A DNA stretch of 64,000 nucleotides, from NCBI RefSeq assembly GCF_018320785.1, contig NC_054886.1, positions 5,083,207-5,147,206 of the forward strand, read 5' to 3'. Positions 35,228-47,346 of this stretch are shown here, one piece after another (the first letter of the stretch is position 1; each line of letters opens with the position of its first letter). This DNA comes from Cheilinus undulatus. Its lineage: Eukaryota; Chordata; Actinopteri; Labriformes; Labridae. The translations under genes were made by a program, and so were the position numbers. The notes under the pieces were generated by a model. That model was not told the DNA's origin and ran no database searches. It saw only the letters and a list, made by a program, of their open reading frames with translations.

Positions 35228-35240
35228 GGGTTAGAGGTGA
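35228..35240 (+). promoter_or_regulatory. DR1-like motif upstream of copy 4
   Basis: GGGTTA-G-AGGTGA lies 260 bases before the ATG, at the same relative place and orientation as the motifs of copies 1 and 3. Confidence 0.4.
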
Positions 35241-35368
35241 GTAAAGTGCTGTGAGTCTGATCTGGATCTCCTTTTCTCATCTCTGCTGGTCCATGTCTAA
35301 GTTTACATAAAGCATAAAAAACCACAACTGGTGATTTTATGTTATATTGCCAGGAAGCTAAAGTGAAC

Positions 35369-37690
35369 CCTCAATTCCAAAAAAGTTGGGGCGCTGTGTC
35401 ACATGTAAATTAAAAAAAAAAAAAAACCTATTTCATGAAAAATATTGGCTCACCTTGAATCTGATGGCAGAAACCTATCTCAAAAAAGTTGGGACAGGGC
35501 CATGTTTTCCACTGTGTAGCATCCTCTCAACAGTCTAAGCATCTGTTAAGTGAGTAGACCAGTTGCTTGGGTTTTAGGAGAGGAATGTTGTCCCATTCTT
35601 GTCTGATGAAAGATTCTAGCTGCCCTACAATCCTGGGTCTATTTTTTTATACAATGTGACCAATGTTTTCTACTGGCGAAAGGTCTGGATGGCAAGCAGG
35701 CCTCTTCAGTACTAGCTCTGCCTTAAGTTATGGTGTAAAGTCCACACTGAGCCCTACGATGAAACTATTAAAGTCAGTGTTACTCAACCCTGCTCTAACA
35801 AAGAGCCAAATTATTGAAAAAAATGCTTTTGCAAGAGCCACAATCTAAATGGAGCGAAGTGGCAAAAATGGGTTAAAGTGGCAATGAAAATAAGCGAAAG
35901 GTGGCAAAAATGGTTAAAAAAACGACAAAAAATGAGGGTAAAAGGGGCAAATATGCATACAATGGAGAAAAATGGGTAAAAAGTGGCAAAAATGGTCAAA
36001 AAGCTGCAAAGAACTGGCAAAAATGGGGGAAAAGGGGCAGATAGGCAAACAATGAAGAAAACTGGGTGAAAAGTGGCAAAAATAGGTGGAAAATCACAAA
36101 AAAATGAGTTACAGGTGGTCAAAAAGCTGTGAAAAGTGACTAAGATGGGCTAAAAGCTGTAACAAGATGGGAAAAATTGGGAAAATTGGCATTTAATGGC
36201 AAAAGGCAGATTAAATAGGCAAAAAATTGCAAAGAAGCAGGAAAAAAGTGGCTAAAAGTGATGAAAAATGTCAAAAAATGGGATAAAAGTGGAAATAATG
36301 GTCAAAAAGTTGCTACAAGAGGTGGTAAAAATGGGTTAAAAGTGGCAAATATGTGAAAAAACTGACAAAAATTGCACATAAGGGCAATGAAAATACAGAA
36401 AAAAAAAGTCTGACAATAAAGTTTAACCGTTTAAACCTACTGTATAAGTGTGGGAAACACACCAATTAATTTGAGCATTAATGGGTAATTTCTGAGTTCA
36501 ATATTTCCATTTTTAGGGTTTCTGGAGAAATATATTTCAAAATAAGACATAAAAGAGCCACAAATCATCACAAAAGCGCCACATGTGGCTCAAGAGCAAT
36601 ATACTGAGTATCACTGATTTAAGTTCTAACTTGCGTTGTGTCATTGTTCGGTTGAACAACAGAGACGAAAGGGTGATCTGAACTAGTACAGATTTACATT
36701 CAAACTAACCCAAATATTGTTGCAGATCTGACATTTCATCTTCTCTTAGCCAATCACTGAAAAGAATTTTTTAACCCAGAGTTTGCTACAGATGCTAACA
36801 ACTAAGAATAACTTATGCTAACTGCCGTTAATCCTCAAACAGCGTCCAGTGAGGACGAAAAATACGACAAGACATTTTGCAAATCTGAGTTTTTAAGCCT
36901 AAAGTAACACTGAGTGGTGAAATCGCTAATAAATTGAAAAGTCCTCGTCTTGTCATCCTCCAGGTTATCCTGTCTCTCAGTACTATCACTATGACAACCA
37001 GTTTACACCGAGTAAGATTTAAGTTATAACTTAAGCCTATGAAACTATCTCAGCTGGTGCAACACCTTAAATGTTAGGAGAGTGTAAACACCGTCGAAAG
37101 GAAGAACTTACATTCAAACTAGGCTATGTTTGAACTCATGCACAGGTGCAACCCATAGCTGGACTCTTCTTCTGTGAAGCCATGCTGTTGTGATAGATAC
37201 CGTATGTGGTTTAGCATTGTCATGCTGAAATATGCAAGGCCGTAATGGAAAGAGATATTGTCTGGATGGGAGCACATAACGCTCTCAAGCAATAATGCAA
37301 CTCCATACCATCAGACATGCAGGCTATAGGACAGTGCACTGATATTGAGCTGGATGGTCCCTCTCCTCTTAAGTCTGCAGGACATGACATCTGTGGTTTC
37401 CTAAAGGAATTTCAAATTTTGATTCATCTGACCACAGAGCAGTTTTCCATTTCGCCTGAGTCTATTTTAAATGAGCTTTGGCTTAGAGAAGACGGTGGTG
37501 TATTTTTTAGATGTTATGGCCAACTATGTTAACAGACTATGATTTATGGAAGTGTTCCTGAGCTTGGTGAACCTCTACCCATCTTCACTTCTGAGAAACT
37601 CTTCTGCTCTAAGTCAATACAGTTCTTTGCAATGCAATTACATTAGAAGACTCTTGGTAGCCATGAAAGCACACCAAACCTAATTCCTCT
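35369..37690 (-). mobile_element. Tc1/mariner relic interrupted by a hAT element and another repeat
   Basis: Pieces at 35,369-35,766 (AATTCCAAAAAAGTTGGGGC end) and 37,140-37,690 (minus-strand transposase segments) belong to the same Tc1-like family as 28,985-30,575. Between them are the hAT element at 35,775-36,616 and a repeat (36,617-37,140) with the phrase TGTGTCATTGTTCGGTTG, also found at 44,905-45,125. Confidence 0.65.
35775..36616. mobile_element. hAT element containing a minisatellite
   Basis: Ends are CAGTGTTACTCAACC and GAGTATCACTG. The flanking 8-mers ATTAAAGT (35,767-35,774) and ATTTAAGT (36,617-36,624) match at 7 of 8. Most of the interior (35,850-36,385) is GTGGCAAAAATGGGTTAAAA-type tandem repeat. 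Confidence 0.85.
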
Positions 37691-37734
37691 ATAGTGTTGC
37701 CTTAAACCTACTTTATTCCCTTGAAATACACCAA

Positions 37735-38490
37735 GGGTGCTCAACTAAGTAAAAAGGCCAGATTTTTCCTTGACAAATGCTGTGGGGGCCGGACTCACAA
37801 CCAATGTAAACTTAATAAATATTTTGGTTTAATTAACTTATTTCTGTTAAAATATTTTCATTTTCTTTTTAATGCATGTCAATGCAGCAAAATCAGTCCT
37901 GATTGCTTATACTACAGCTGAGTGTTGTTGTACTCAAGGACAGTCTTGGTCTTGTCTTGGTCTCGGTGCACTCTGGTCTTGGGCAAGTCTTGGTCTCGGA
38001 CAGTGTGGTCTTGAGTAGGACACTACTACAACCAGCCACAAGGTGGCGACTGAAATATTTTGTCCAGTCATTAGTTGGGCTGTTACGCCCTCCATCCCTG
38101 AGTTTGACACTAAGACGCTACATAATGGTTGATGACAAACAAATGCAGAAAGCCAGCCTTTTGTTTTGATTATATTTCAGGGACAATAACCCGCTCTAAG
38201 ATTCTGAAGATTCTGAAGCAGAAAGTTGACCCAGAAAACTGCAGCTTTAATAAAGGATGGATGAGTATGTGTTTATCATGCACCATTTTTCCTTATCACT
38301 GGCCTACAGGTGGCTACCTTACAACAGATACTGAATTGTTGTGGGGTTGTATTAATAGCTGCAGGGCTTAAGAAAACAAGATACCCTAAATGGAACAACA
38401 GTTTCTGACTTTAATAATCTTTTTGGGGCAGATGAGAAGCTGTGAGGGGCTGATGTCGCCCCTGGGCCGCCAGTTGAAGATCACTGTGAT
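37735..38490. repeat. Composite dispersed repeats
   Basis: The left edge (AAGGGTGCTCAACTAAG) and right edge (CAGTTGAAGATCACTGTG) look like worn hAT-type ends. Inside, 37,918-38,030 has CTTGGTCTTGTCTTGGTCTC, a known kind of fish repeat. No gene is recognised. Confidence 0.45.
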
Positions 38491-38828
38491 ACACAATCAC
38501 AGATCAATTGCATTTATTCTTTCATGCATGTTGACAGAAATCACGGGAATGTGAGAAAAAGCCTCGTATGCAAAGGTAAAGAAGGTGCAGTCATGATGAG
38601 CAGAACTGAATAAAAACATTCATATCTTGCAGTTTTTCAGTCTTTAATCTTGTAAACATTGACACACCCAGATTCAACCTCGGGCCATCTTTTGGAAGCA
38701 AAAGTAAGAAATGTTTAACCTAAAATGTATCATATGTTATCAGGAACAGTCAGCAAAACATGATTTGACTGCATGTTTGCAGCAGAAATAAGGTTGTCTA
38801 GTTAATGGCAAATCAAAGTTTGAGGCCC

Positions 38829-41085
38829 TCAGTTCTTCTGTTTGAGCAAGCTCAACAAGTCAACCGGCTCTGCATCAGCTGGCATCTCTGCGTCCTCACA
38901 GAAGGATGGAGGGATGAGCAGTTCAGGGTCTGTAATCCCGATGACGTTGTTGAAATATCTAGGGAACAGAAAGGCGAATAACCAACCAGCTGTTCTCTAC
39001 ATTTAACATGTAACACTAATGTAAACTTACGTAGTCTGCAGCCATCCATATGGTTTGACCTGATATTCAAAGCTGATAGGAATGCAGCCAAAGTCAGTCA
39101 CTGAGGCCAGGAATGTTCCTGCAGGGTTAAACAAAAATAATTATGACAGGATTGAAGAGTAAATATCTGATACAAGTCCAGTGGTTCTAAGCTCTCTCAC
39201 CTCCTTGGTCGGGCAGTTTCCCCGTCCAGGTGTTCATCAGGAGTCCTTCTGCAGGTCTGGATGAGTCACCCAGGACAACCTGGTGAACGAAAGTCGCATC
39301 GCCTGGGATGGCCAGAGGCATGAAGTCGTCCTTCAGAGGAAGTTTCTGGCATGTGCGGTCTTTGTCGTCGATCTGGTACATGACATGCTGATGGACAGAG
39401 GTTGTGAGATCAGGAGAATGATCATTTATTTAGCTCAGTCTTAACTTCATTTCTACATGTATCATATGACGTGTCAAGTACAAATGTCACTTTATCTATT
39501 TAGAAAGTTTTATTTCATGTATCATCAAACACTCAGTTCTTTTAAAAAAATATTGTAGGAATATTAAATTCAGGAAAAAAAGAAACTAAAATATACTGAT
39601 TTGCTTAATAAATGCATCAGCAATGACATCTTATTCAAAGGCAAAACTAAGATGAATCCTGACTCTACTGCATTTATTGAAGGGTATCATCACATCAGAT
39701 GTCCCACTCAGCTTTTTTTATCATGTGATGACCAAATGACCTACTTGCCATGTTAATGATTTACCCCCATGAAAGTTAAACACACATCACCTTTGAATAT
39801 GTCAGGATTGAGATGCAATACAAGAATAAAATGATAAAGTCTGAGACTTTATCACTTGGCTCTTCATAAAAAGCTATGCATTTCTAGAAAGCAGCACACA
39901 GGTGAAGACTTGACACTCTTTCTTTTTCAGTGACAAGTAGCACACCTAATTGTACTTTTACAACCCCGGTTTCTAAAAAGTTGAGGCGCTAGGTGAAACG
40001 AAAACAAAAAACAGAAGGAAATTGTTGTCAAATCTCATAAACTCTAATTTTATTCACAAAAGAACATAAAGAACAATGTAAAATCATGAAGACTATGAAT
40101 ATCCCACCATCTACAGTTCATCATATCATCAAACGATTTAAAAAAAAAATCTACTTGCATAAGGGAAACAGCCAAAGGTCATCTAAAATGGGCTGAGGCA
40201 AAATGGAAAACTGTTCTGTGGTCAGAACTCATAACTAAATATCTCGCAAAGAGGACTGAGGAATGTGGCACCTAGATTCTTACATCAGATAAGAACGGGA
40301 CAACATTCCTCTCCCAAAACTCCCACAACTGGTCTTTACAGGCCGTCGTTAAAAGAAGAGGGCATGCTATACAACGATGACCCTGACCCCAACCCAACTT
40401 TTTTTAGATGTGTTGCTGCCATCGAATTCAACATGAGCTCAGTCAATAATTTATGAAACGGTAAAATATCTTAGTTTCAACATCTGATATGTTGTGTATG
40501 TTCTATTAGTCAAAACATAGGGTTTTAAGCTTTCAAAACAATTGCACTCTGTTATTTACTAATGTTGATGGTGTAATCACCTCTCTGTAGAGCAGGAGAA
40601 TGTCATAGAAGGAAGTCTGATTGTCCAAACTGACGACCTCAAAGAGTCGTATCCGCTCTCCGATAGCATCGTAAAGATATCTGGCTACGGCGAACAGCTC
40701 TTCATTCTGTGAGACCTGGAGAGTAAAGAACAGGATGTTTAAATCTCCATCTGTCACGTATTTCATTTCCTTTGTGTCATTATGTTCAAACCCCATAAGA
40801 GAGACTTACAATGCTGAGTCCCCCGGTCAGCAGAGGAGGACTTTCTGTGATTTAGAAGAACATGAGTGATATTATAACACTGCAGTTGGTGTTTGACTCC
40901 AAAAAATTGCAACAATCAAATAAGCAATGAAAAACATCACAGCTGTTAATGTTTCATTGTTGGGAAAGCATTCAGTTACATAATAAAATCACTCTGAAGA
41001 ATTTTCCTCTTTACTTACTGCATGGTTGAGGTCTCTGGGCCAGGCAGCCTGCAAGTAAGCATGCAAACGCTAGGAAGACTTTCAT
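38829..41085 (-). CDS. Ependymin-like secreted glycoprotein, copy 5 (intact)
   Basis: Exons 41019-41085, 40810-40844, 40581-40715, 39201-39387, 39031-39118 and 38829-38958 join to 642 nt (213 residues). The signal peptide begins MKVFLAFACLLAGCLA, followed by QRPQPC. Other family cysteines lie in RTCQK, FGCIP and PPSFC. The exon 3 sequon is DNQT. The site before the second cysteine is absent (KDRT). Exon 4 has the extra codon seen in copies 4 and 6. The tail is changed: EPVDLLSLLKQKN replaces the FFxLF pattern of copies 3 and 4. This is the most compact of the genes (2.3 kb). Intron 3 holds a shrunken Tc1 relic. I find no clear DR1-like motif upstream, so its control may differ from copies 1 to 4. 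Confidence 0.92.
39958..40460 (+). mobile_element. Internally deleted Tc1/mariner relic in intron 3 of copy 5
   Basis: It begins CAACCCCGGTTTCTAAAAAG and ends near CCAACTTTTTTTAGATGTG, with transposase scraps between, including AAAATGGAAAACTGTTCTGT. The same insertion at the same intron place is present in copy 6 (49,690), so it predates that duplication. Confidence 0.8.
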
Positions 41086-41146
41086 GATGTCCAAGCTACT
41101 GTTCTCCAGCAGTGACAAACTCTGCTGCTAAAGAGGGGGCTAACAT

Positions 41147-41160
41147 CCATATATATAAAG
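41147..41160 (-). promoter_or_regulatory. TATA box of copy 5
   Basis: CTTTATATATATGG on the minus strand, 62 bases before the ATG at 41,085. Confidence 0.7.
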
Positions 41161-41669
41161 ACCTCTCATCATAAAAGTTAGTGTTCTGTTCATAAAGGGC
41201 CATAAAATCTTGTAATTCTTCCAGCAAATGAAGCTCATTAAACTCTGTGAAGACTAAATCCAGGTTAATTCTGTATTGTGAAGCTTAGAAAAACATTGTT
41301 ATTCATGTTCTCAGTGGAATGAGGATAAATATGTTTTCACAAAAGAAGGAGGGAAATAAAGGGTGAAGTGGAACCTGGCAGAGTAGAGAGGCTGATGTTT
41401 CTGTGGATGACATCACAGTCATATGATGTTCAGGTGTGATGATCAGAGCACCTGATCATCACACCACACTCTAAAGGCTCACACCATCACACAGTTTTCT
41501 CTTTTTGTTTCATGTGTAAAAGTTCAAAGCTCTTTTGTTGCTTTATCATCTTTTACAATGGCTGTTAGCATGTTCTTATTCCATAATGATTTTATTTGGG
41601 ATTTTTTTTTTCCATAATTAAAAGGATTTTAAATGTAGGATCTTAAGTTTTAGGTGGTATGAGGTACAT

Positions 41670-42860
41670 TCAGCTTTTCCCACAGTTTTCAAATCTGTTC
41701 CGAAAATTTGACAAAACCATGCGACCAGTGGAATAATTTTTTAAAACTGCCATGAAAACTGTTCATAAAGTTTACAAAATTAAGTATAACTTCCCAAACT
41801 CTTTCCACAGTTTACAGGAATGTTCCCGAATTTTAAAAATCTGTTCTCAAAGTTTACAAAATTGATCCTAAAGTTTACAAAACCATAGTACAGTTTCCCA
41901 AAACTGTGCTCTCTGTTTACAGAAATGTTCATACGATTTATAAATTTCCCCACGTTTACAAATCTGTTCCCAAAGTTTACAAAATTAAGTATAACTTCCC
42001 AAAACTGTGTCCACTGTTTACAGAAATGTTCCCAAAATTTACAACTCTGGCACATAAGTTTAGAAATCTGTTCCAAATATTTACAAAACTATGCAGGCAG
42101 TTCATCTTATAACTTCACAAAACTTAATAGTTTACTGTCTGTTACCCAAAGTTTATAAATCTGTTCCCAAATTTAAAAATCTGTTCCTGAAGTTTACAAA
42201 TTTGTTCCTAAAGTTTACAAAACTGTTACATAACTTCCTAAAACTGTGCCCTTCGTTTACAGAAATGTTCATAAGATTTACAAATTTCTCCAAGTTTACA
42301 AATCTGTCCCCAAAGTTTACAAAGTTACCTATAACTTTCAAAAGTCTTCCCACAGTTTGCAGAAATGTTCCCAAATTTTTACATATCTGTTCCCAAAGTT
42401 TACAAATTTGTTTCTAAAATTTACAAAACCACTCATAAAACATGGTCCTTTTTAAACATTTCCATAATTTCCATAACTCTCTTTTATGTTTACAACGCTG
42501 TTCTTGCAGTTTACAGTATCATTCCCACAGACTGCAAATCTGTTCCCAGTTTACAAATTCACCCTTAGTTTACGAAACATTTCATCAAAGTGCACAAAAC
42601 CATGCCCAAGGTTTAGGAACCACGCCCTTAGTTCATGATCCACTCCAAAGTTTTCAAATCTATCCTGAGAGTTTATAAAACCATGCTTTAAAAACATGTG
42701 TCCTCAGTTCTCCAGTCCACTCCTCAAAGTTGACAAATTCAAACCCATATTTATAACTTTATCAGTCCCAAAGTTTACACACCTTACTTGCAGTTTCAAA
42801 AATTTCTTTACAAAACTGCAGTGCCAAATTTACAAATTCACCCTTAAGTTCGCTTGTTTT
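41670..42860. repeat. Minisatellite (CCCAAAGTTTACAAA type) upstream of copy 5
   Basis: The roughly 20-base unit is like TCTGTTCCCAAAGTTTACAAA. A longer period of about 340 bases is visible: blocks starting ACTGTGCTCTCTGTTTACAG (about 41,903) and ACTGTGCCCTTCGTTTACAG (about 42,243) are closely similar. Frames on both strands are open over long stretches because of the repeat. Copy 6 has a shorter version at 51,780-52,230. Confidence 0.85.
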
Positions 42861-43163
42861 TATCAGACATTCCAGCTAAGTGTCCCGGTCACCACACAGA
42901 TTACAATTACAACGGCTTAATGTTAGCATCAACCCAGCGAGCTCAGCAATGAAAAGACCACTCCAGATTTGTACTGGTCATCATCATGGGTCTGGTAAAC
43001 CACAGACTTGATAGACTCTTGCTAAAAAGAACTACTGAATCAGATATGAGTAAAACTGGCTCTATTTTAGACCAAAATGAATGAAACTGTTCTCAAAAGA
43101 AACACACAAGTTTTAGGACTATTCATCTGTGTTCTCTGGTTTATAACTTCTCTCCTTCATGAA

Positions 43164-44201
43164 CAGAGCTTGACATTAAACTTTTTTGCTCACCAGCCAC
43201 GGTGGCTAGTGGTTTTGCAAAACTTACTAGCCACTCTGTATTTTTAACTATGAGCTATATGCCAAATTTGGTACAAAGGGTATGATAAGACACACATGCT
43301 CTACTTTCCCTCACCAATATGATCAATATCAGCTCTCCTCTTAATAAAGCACCCCTCCCTGCACATATGAAACAGCACACTACAGAGATATGTCATACTT
43401 CACTGTTAGAGACAGTCATCTAAGAGTCAAGACTCTTAGGTTTTTATTTTCTTCAATGGATACTAAGTTTATGCTTGTATCAAAATACTGCTAACTGGCT
43501 GTTTATGAAGACGACACTACAGCAGATTACAAGAACATCTCTAATTTTCACTCTGACAAATTTCCACCAGAGAATATTAAGTGTCAAACTTCTCCTGTCC
43601 TCTGCTCTGTTCTCCTTTAAACTGTATGGTGGAAATGTGTGTATGTATATGTGTGTCTAAAATTAATTTAAAATCTGTTTAAATAATAGATGACTTACAT
43701 TTGGAGAACATTAAACTGTACTGTCTGTTGTTTAATATTAGAGGCAAAAAAATCACCGTTCAGTTGAATTCTCTTTGACTCTTCAGTGAACAGTTACAGA
43801 CTTTTATCCTTCTGCCTCTGTCTCTCACTGCCTCAGTGAACTGATTTAAAGTTTCAGGGTTTCTCTTGTCTTTTATACCCGTTAATTATCCATAAATGGC
43901 AAATCATTATACAAACGAATCAAAGGTTTTAATAACGTTTAAATTATGTGCGAGTTTGCGGAGGTTTTATCATTTAGATATGGATGGAGTATTAATCAAA
44001 CAAATTTGAGCCTTTATGTGCTGAATTGCTTCTCAAGCCTAAATCATAAGGGCTAACAGACAAGCACGGTCAGAGTGAAGCATTAGTTGTGACACTGATT
44101 AATTCAACCAGCCATCGTGGCTGGTTAGAGTCATGCTGCTACCGCCACGGTTGTAATCGACCCGCATTTAGCTAGTTGGTGGGTGTAAATGTCAAGCCCT
44201 G
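43164..44201. mobile_element. hAT element with exact 8-bp duplication, absent from the copy 6 unit
   Basis: Ends are CAGAGCTTGACATTAA and AAATGTCAAGCCCTG. TTCATGAA is duplicated exactly at 43,156-43,163 and 44,202-44,209. The sister unit has a single TTCATGAA at 52,540-52,547 and no insertion, a clean empty site. Confidence 0.93.
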
Positions 44202-44733
44202 TTCATGAATGTCATTTTTGTTGTTTTCAAATCTTGTATTTACTTTCATGTGTTGTTCAATATTGACAGCTGATTTGGTGTGCTGTGTATGTAAAGACTT
44301 ACTCAAGTGTTTATAGATAATCTTTCTTTTCTTTTCATGACAAGGTCTGCAGCAGCACAAAGCTGACTTTGTCTGTTGTATGTAGTATTTACTCTCGGAG
44401 ATTACCTCATATAACCTGTCTAAAAAATCCAAGCATCTCATCAAGATTGAAATTTACAAGGTCAGCTCTGAAGATAAGCAGCACCAGCATGACCTTCTGA
44501 AGTATGACAGCTGTAGTAATACTATAATAAAGTCATTTAATCATAGACCTAAAAGGATCTTCTGTCTCTATTTACCTCCCAAAAATCAGATCTATTTAGT
44601 TAAAATGAAGATAAATTCTGCTGGTATCTGCTTACAGCAGCTACAGTATCTTGTTTTGTTTTGATTTAATAAAACTAATGCTCACACTAACTACAGAATC
44701 TGCAGAGGAAGACCACTGATTGAAAGATTTTGA

Positions 44734-45130
44734 TTGGAGTTTTGGGAGAGGAATGTTGTCCCATTCTTGTCTGACGAAGGGCTCTAGCTGCCCAACAATC
44801 CTGGGTCTTCTTTGCTTTTTTAAAATCATGTAACCAATGTTTTCTACTGCAGGCAGGCCAGTTCAGCACCAGCAGCCTGCTGCACCAGCTGTGCATAAGT
44901 TCTTTCTTAAGTTATGGTGTAAAGTCCACACTAAACCCTACGTTAAACCAGTTCACTTCTAACTAAAGTTGTGTCATTGTTCGGTTGCACCACAGAAATG
45001 TAAGGTTGATCTTAACTAGTAGAGATTTACGTCGAAACGAACCAAAAATTCCTGCAGATCTGACATTTTCTCTTACTTTAGCCAATCACTGAAAAGCATT
45101 TTTTACCAGCCATTATGTTAAGATTAATAC
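44734..45130 (-). mobile_element. Tc1/mariner fragment joined to another repeat
   Basis: 44,734-44,900 matches 35,575-35,720 (CCCATTCTTGTCTGA phrase). 44,905-45,125 matches 36,620-36,770 (TGTGTCATTGTTCGGTTG phrase). It fills the junction between the two tandem units. Confidence 0.6.
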
Positions 45131-45720
45131 ATACGAATTAGCCATTCTTGGCTGAAACTGCTATTTTTTTTCATATTTTTTCATATTTTTTTGTCAATTA
45201 TTTCCAATTATTTAAAAAATATATATTTTAGCATCTTTTTTCTTTTTCTTTTTTTTTTTTGAGAGCACAAAAGAACGCATAAGAATCACCTAAAGATCTG
45301 TTTCCTAAACAGATTTCCCAAAAATCAAAATAAAGTATTTTAGCATCAAATGTAGTGATGAGCAGCAAAACAGCCCCAGAAAAACGTGGCAAAAATATCT
45401 CAATCACCCCCTTGTGGAAGGCTGCAGAACAGGTGATCTCAAAGCTAAAGGCTGAATTTACAAGAAAATAGAAATATTTTGACGCTAATTTGTTACTTAG
45501 ACTAAAAGAATCATATTCATTCCTCTGGAAGTCCAGCCCCTAAAGTGTCTGCTAAGAATAAAGCTAGAGGTAGTGATAATAGATAGATGCTGATTTTGCT
45601 CTTATTTACTCTTTTATTTCTGCCCATTTCACTTGTTTGTCTTCCATGTAGACAATCTTAAATATAAGCATTTATTCTTTAAGTCATGTTGATACAAATC
45701 ACAAGTACGAAGTTCAAGTA

Positions 45721-46254
45721 CATTACCGCTCAAAAGTTCACCTGCAAATGTCTTTGTTTTCTAAAGAAAAGCAGACAAACATATGAAAGATTTTATCCAT
45801 TTCGCAATCAAAATGATTCAGATAATTTTCGAAGAATTATCTACATTTTAGCGTAGATGCCTCTTATCAGCAACCGTCAGTCCTCTGCATCAGTCTCCTG
45901 GTAATGGAGTGGCCAGCACAGTCTCCAGATCTGAACCCTACTGAGCTGTTGTGGGCGCAGCTTCACCGTACGGTACGAAGGAAGACTCACTCAAGCCAGT
46001 CCATCTCGTGGGAGATTCTCCAGGATGGGGTGAAATCTCATCAGATTACCTCGAAAAACCGAGACCTTGAATGCCTAAGGTCTCCAGAATTTGATAAACA
46101 CATTCATCATTTCCATCAAAAATAAGAACTTCCAAGTCTGATAATGTCAGCATGTTTAATTCATTTGCAAAATTCATGTACAGACTAATTTCATGAGTGT
46201 TTCCATGGAAAACAAGAAAACTTCCAAATGATCCTAAACATTTGAGCAGTAGTG
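45721..46254 (+). mobile_element. Internally deleted Tc1-like element of a second family
   Basis: Inverted ends CATTACCGCTCAAAAGTT and AACATTTGAGCAGTAGTG are each flanked by TA. The frame at about 45,895-46,125 encodes WPAQSPDLNPTELLW, the last catalytic block of a Tc1-type DDE transposase, followed by RTVRRK. The N-terminal and central parts are missing. Confidence 0.88.
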
Positions 46255-47346
46255 TATGTACCAAAGCAAATGTGAGAAAAAGCCTCGTATGTAGAAGTAA
46301 AGAAGCTGCAGTCATGATGAGCAGAACTGAATAAAACGTTCATATTTTGCAGTTTTTCAGTCTTTAATCTTGTAAACATTGACACACCCAGATTCAACCT
46401 CGGGCCATCTTTTGGAAGCAAAAGTAAGAAATGTTTAACATAAAATGTCTCACATTTTGTCAGGAACAGTCAGCAAAACATGCTTTGACTGCATGTTTGC
46501 AGCAGAAATAATAATGTATAGCTAATGGTAAAGCAAAGTTTGAGGCCCTCAGTTCTTCTGTTTGAGCAAGCTCAACAAGTCAACCGGCTCTGCATCAGCC
46601 GGCATCTCTGCGTCCTCACAGAAGGATGGAGGGATGAGCAGTTCAGGGTCTGTAATCCCAATGACGTTGTCGAAATATCTAGGGAACAGAAAGGCAAATA
46701 ACCAACCAGCTGTTCTTTAACTTCAACATGTCACACTAATGTAAACTTACGTAGTCTGCAGCCATCCACTTGGTTTGTCCTGGTATTCAATGCTGATAGG
46801 AATGCAGCCAAAGTCAGTCACTGAGGCCAGGAACCTTCCTGCAAGGTTAAACAAAAATAATTATGACAGGATGGAATAGGTAATAACTGGGACAGGTCCA
46901 GTACTGTCATGCTCTCTCACCTCCTTGGTCAGGCATGTTCCCCATCCAGGTGTTCATCAGGAGTCCTTCTCCAGGTCTGGATGAGTCACCCAGGACAACC
47001 TGGTTCACAAAAGTCGCATCGCCTGGGATGGCCAGAGGCACGAAGTCGTCCTTCAGATGAAGTTTCTGGCATGTGCGGTCTTTGTCGTCGATCTGGTACA
47101 TGACATGCTGATGGACAGAGGTTGTGAGATCAGGAGAATGATCATTTATTTAGCTCAGTCTTAACTTCATTTCTACATGTATCATATGACGTGTCAAGTG
47201 CAAATATCACTTTATCTATTTAGAAAGTTTTATTTCATGTATCATCATACACTCCGCTCTTTTAGAAATATTGTGGGAATAGTAAAGACAGGAAAAAGGA
47301 AAATTAAATTATTAGGATTTTTTTATGCTGCTGTTGTGTAGAAATG

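Larger units (their letters stand above)
38548..44733. repeat. Tandem segmental duplication, unit 1 (contains copy 5)
   Basis: This unit starts near AATGTGAGAAAAAGCCTCG and ends at ACTGATTGAAAGATTTTGATT; both phrases recur near 46,265 and 53,092. It contains gene copy 5, its upstream minisatellite and further flank. Confidence 0.85.

Noticed and set aside
41780-42920. Several 65-108 codon frames on both strands with VYKSVPKVYK-like repeats
   Set aside because: They follow the CCCAAAGTTTACAAA minisatellite and have no start context, splice logic or known domain.
45904-46125. 73-codon frame that looks like a gene
   Set aside because: It is only the last catalytic block of a Tc1-type transposase inside an internally deleted element, so it is reported as a transposon part.
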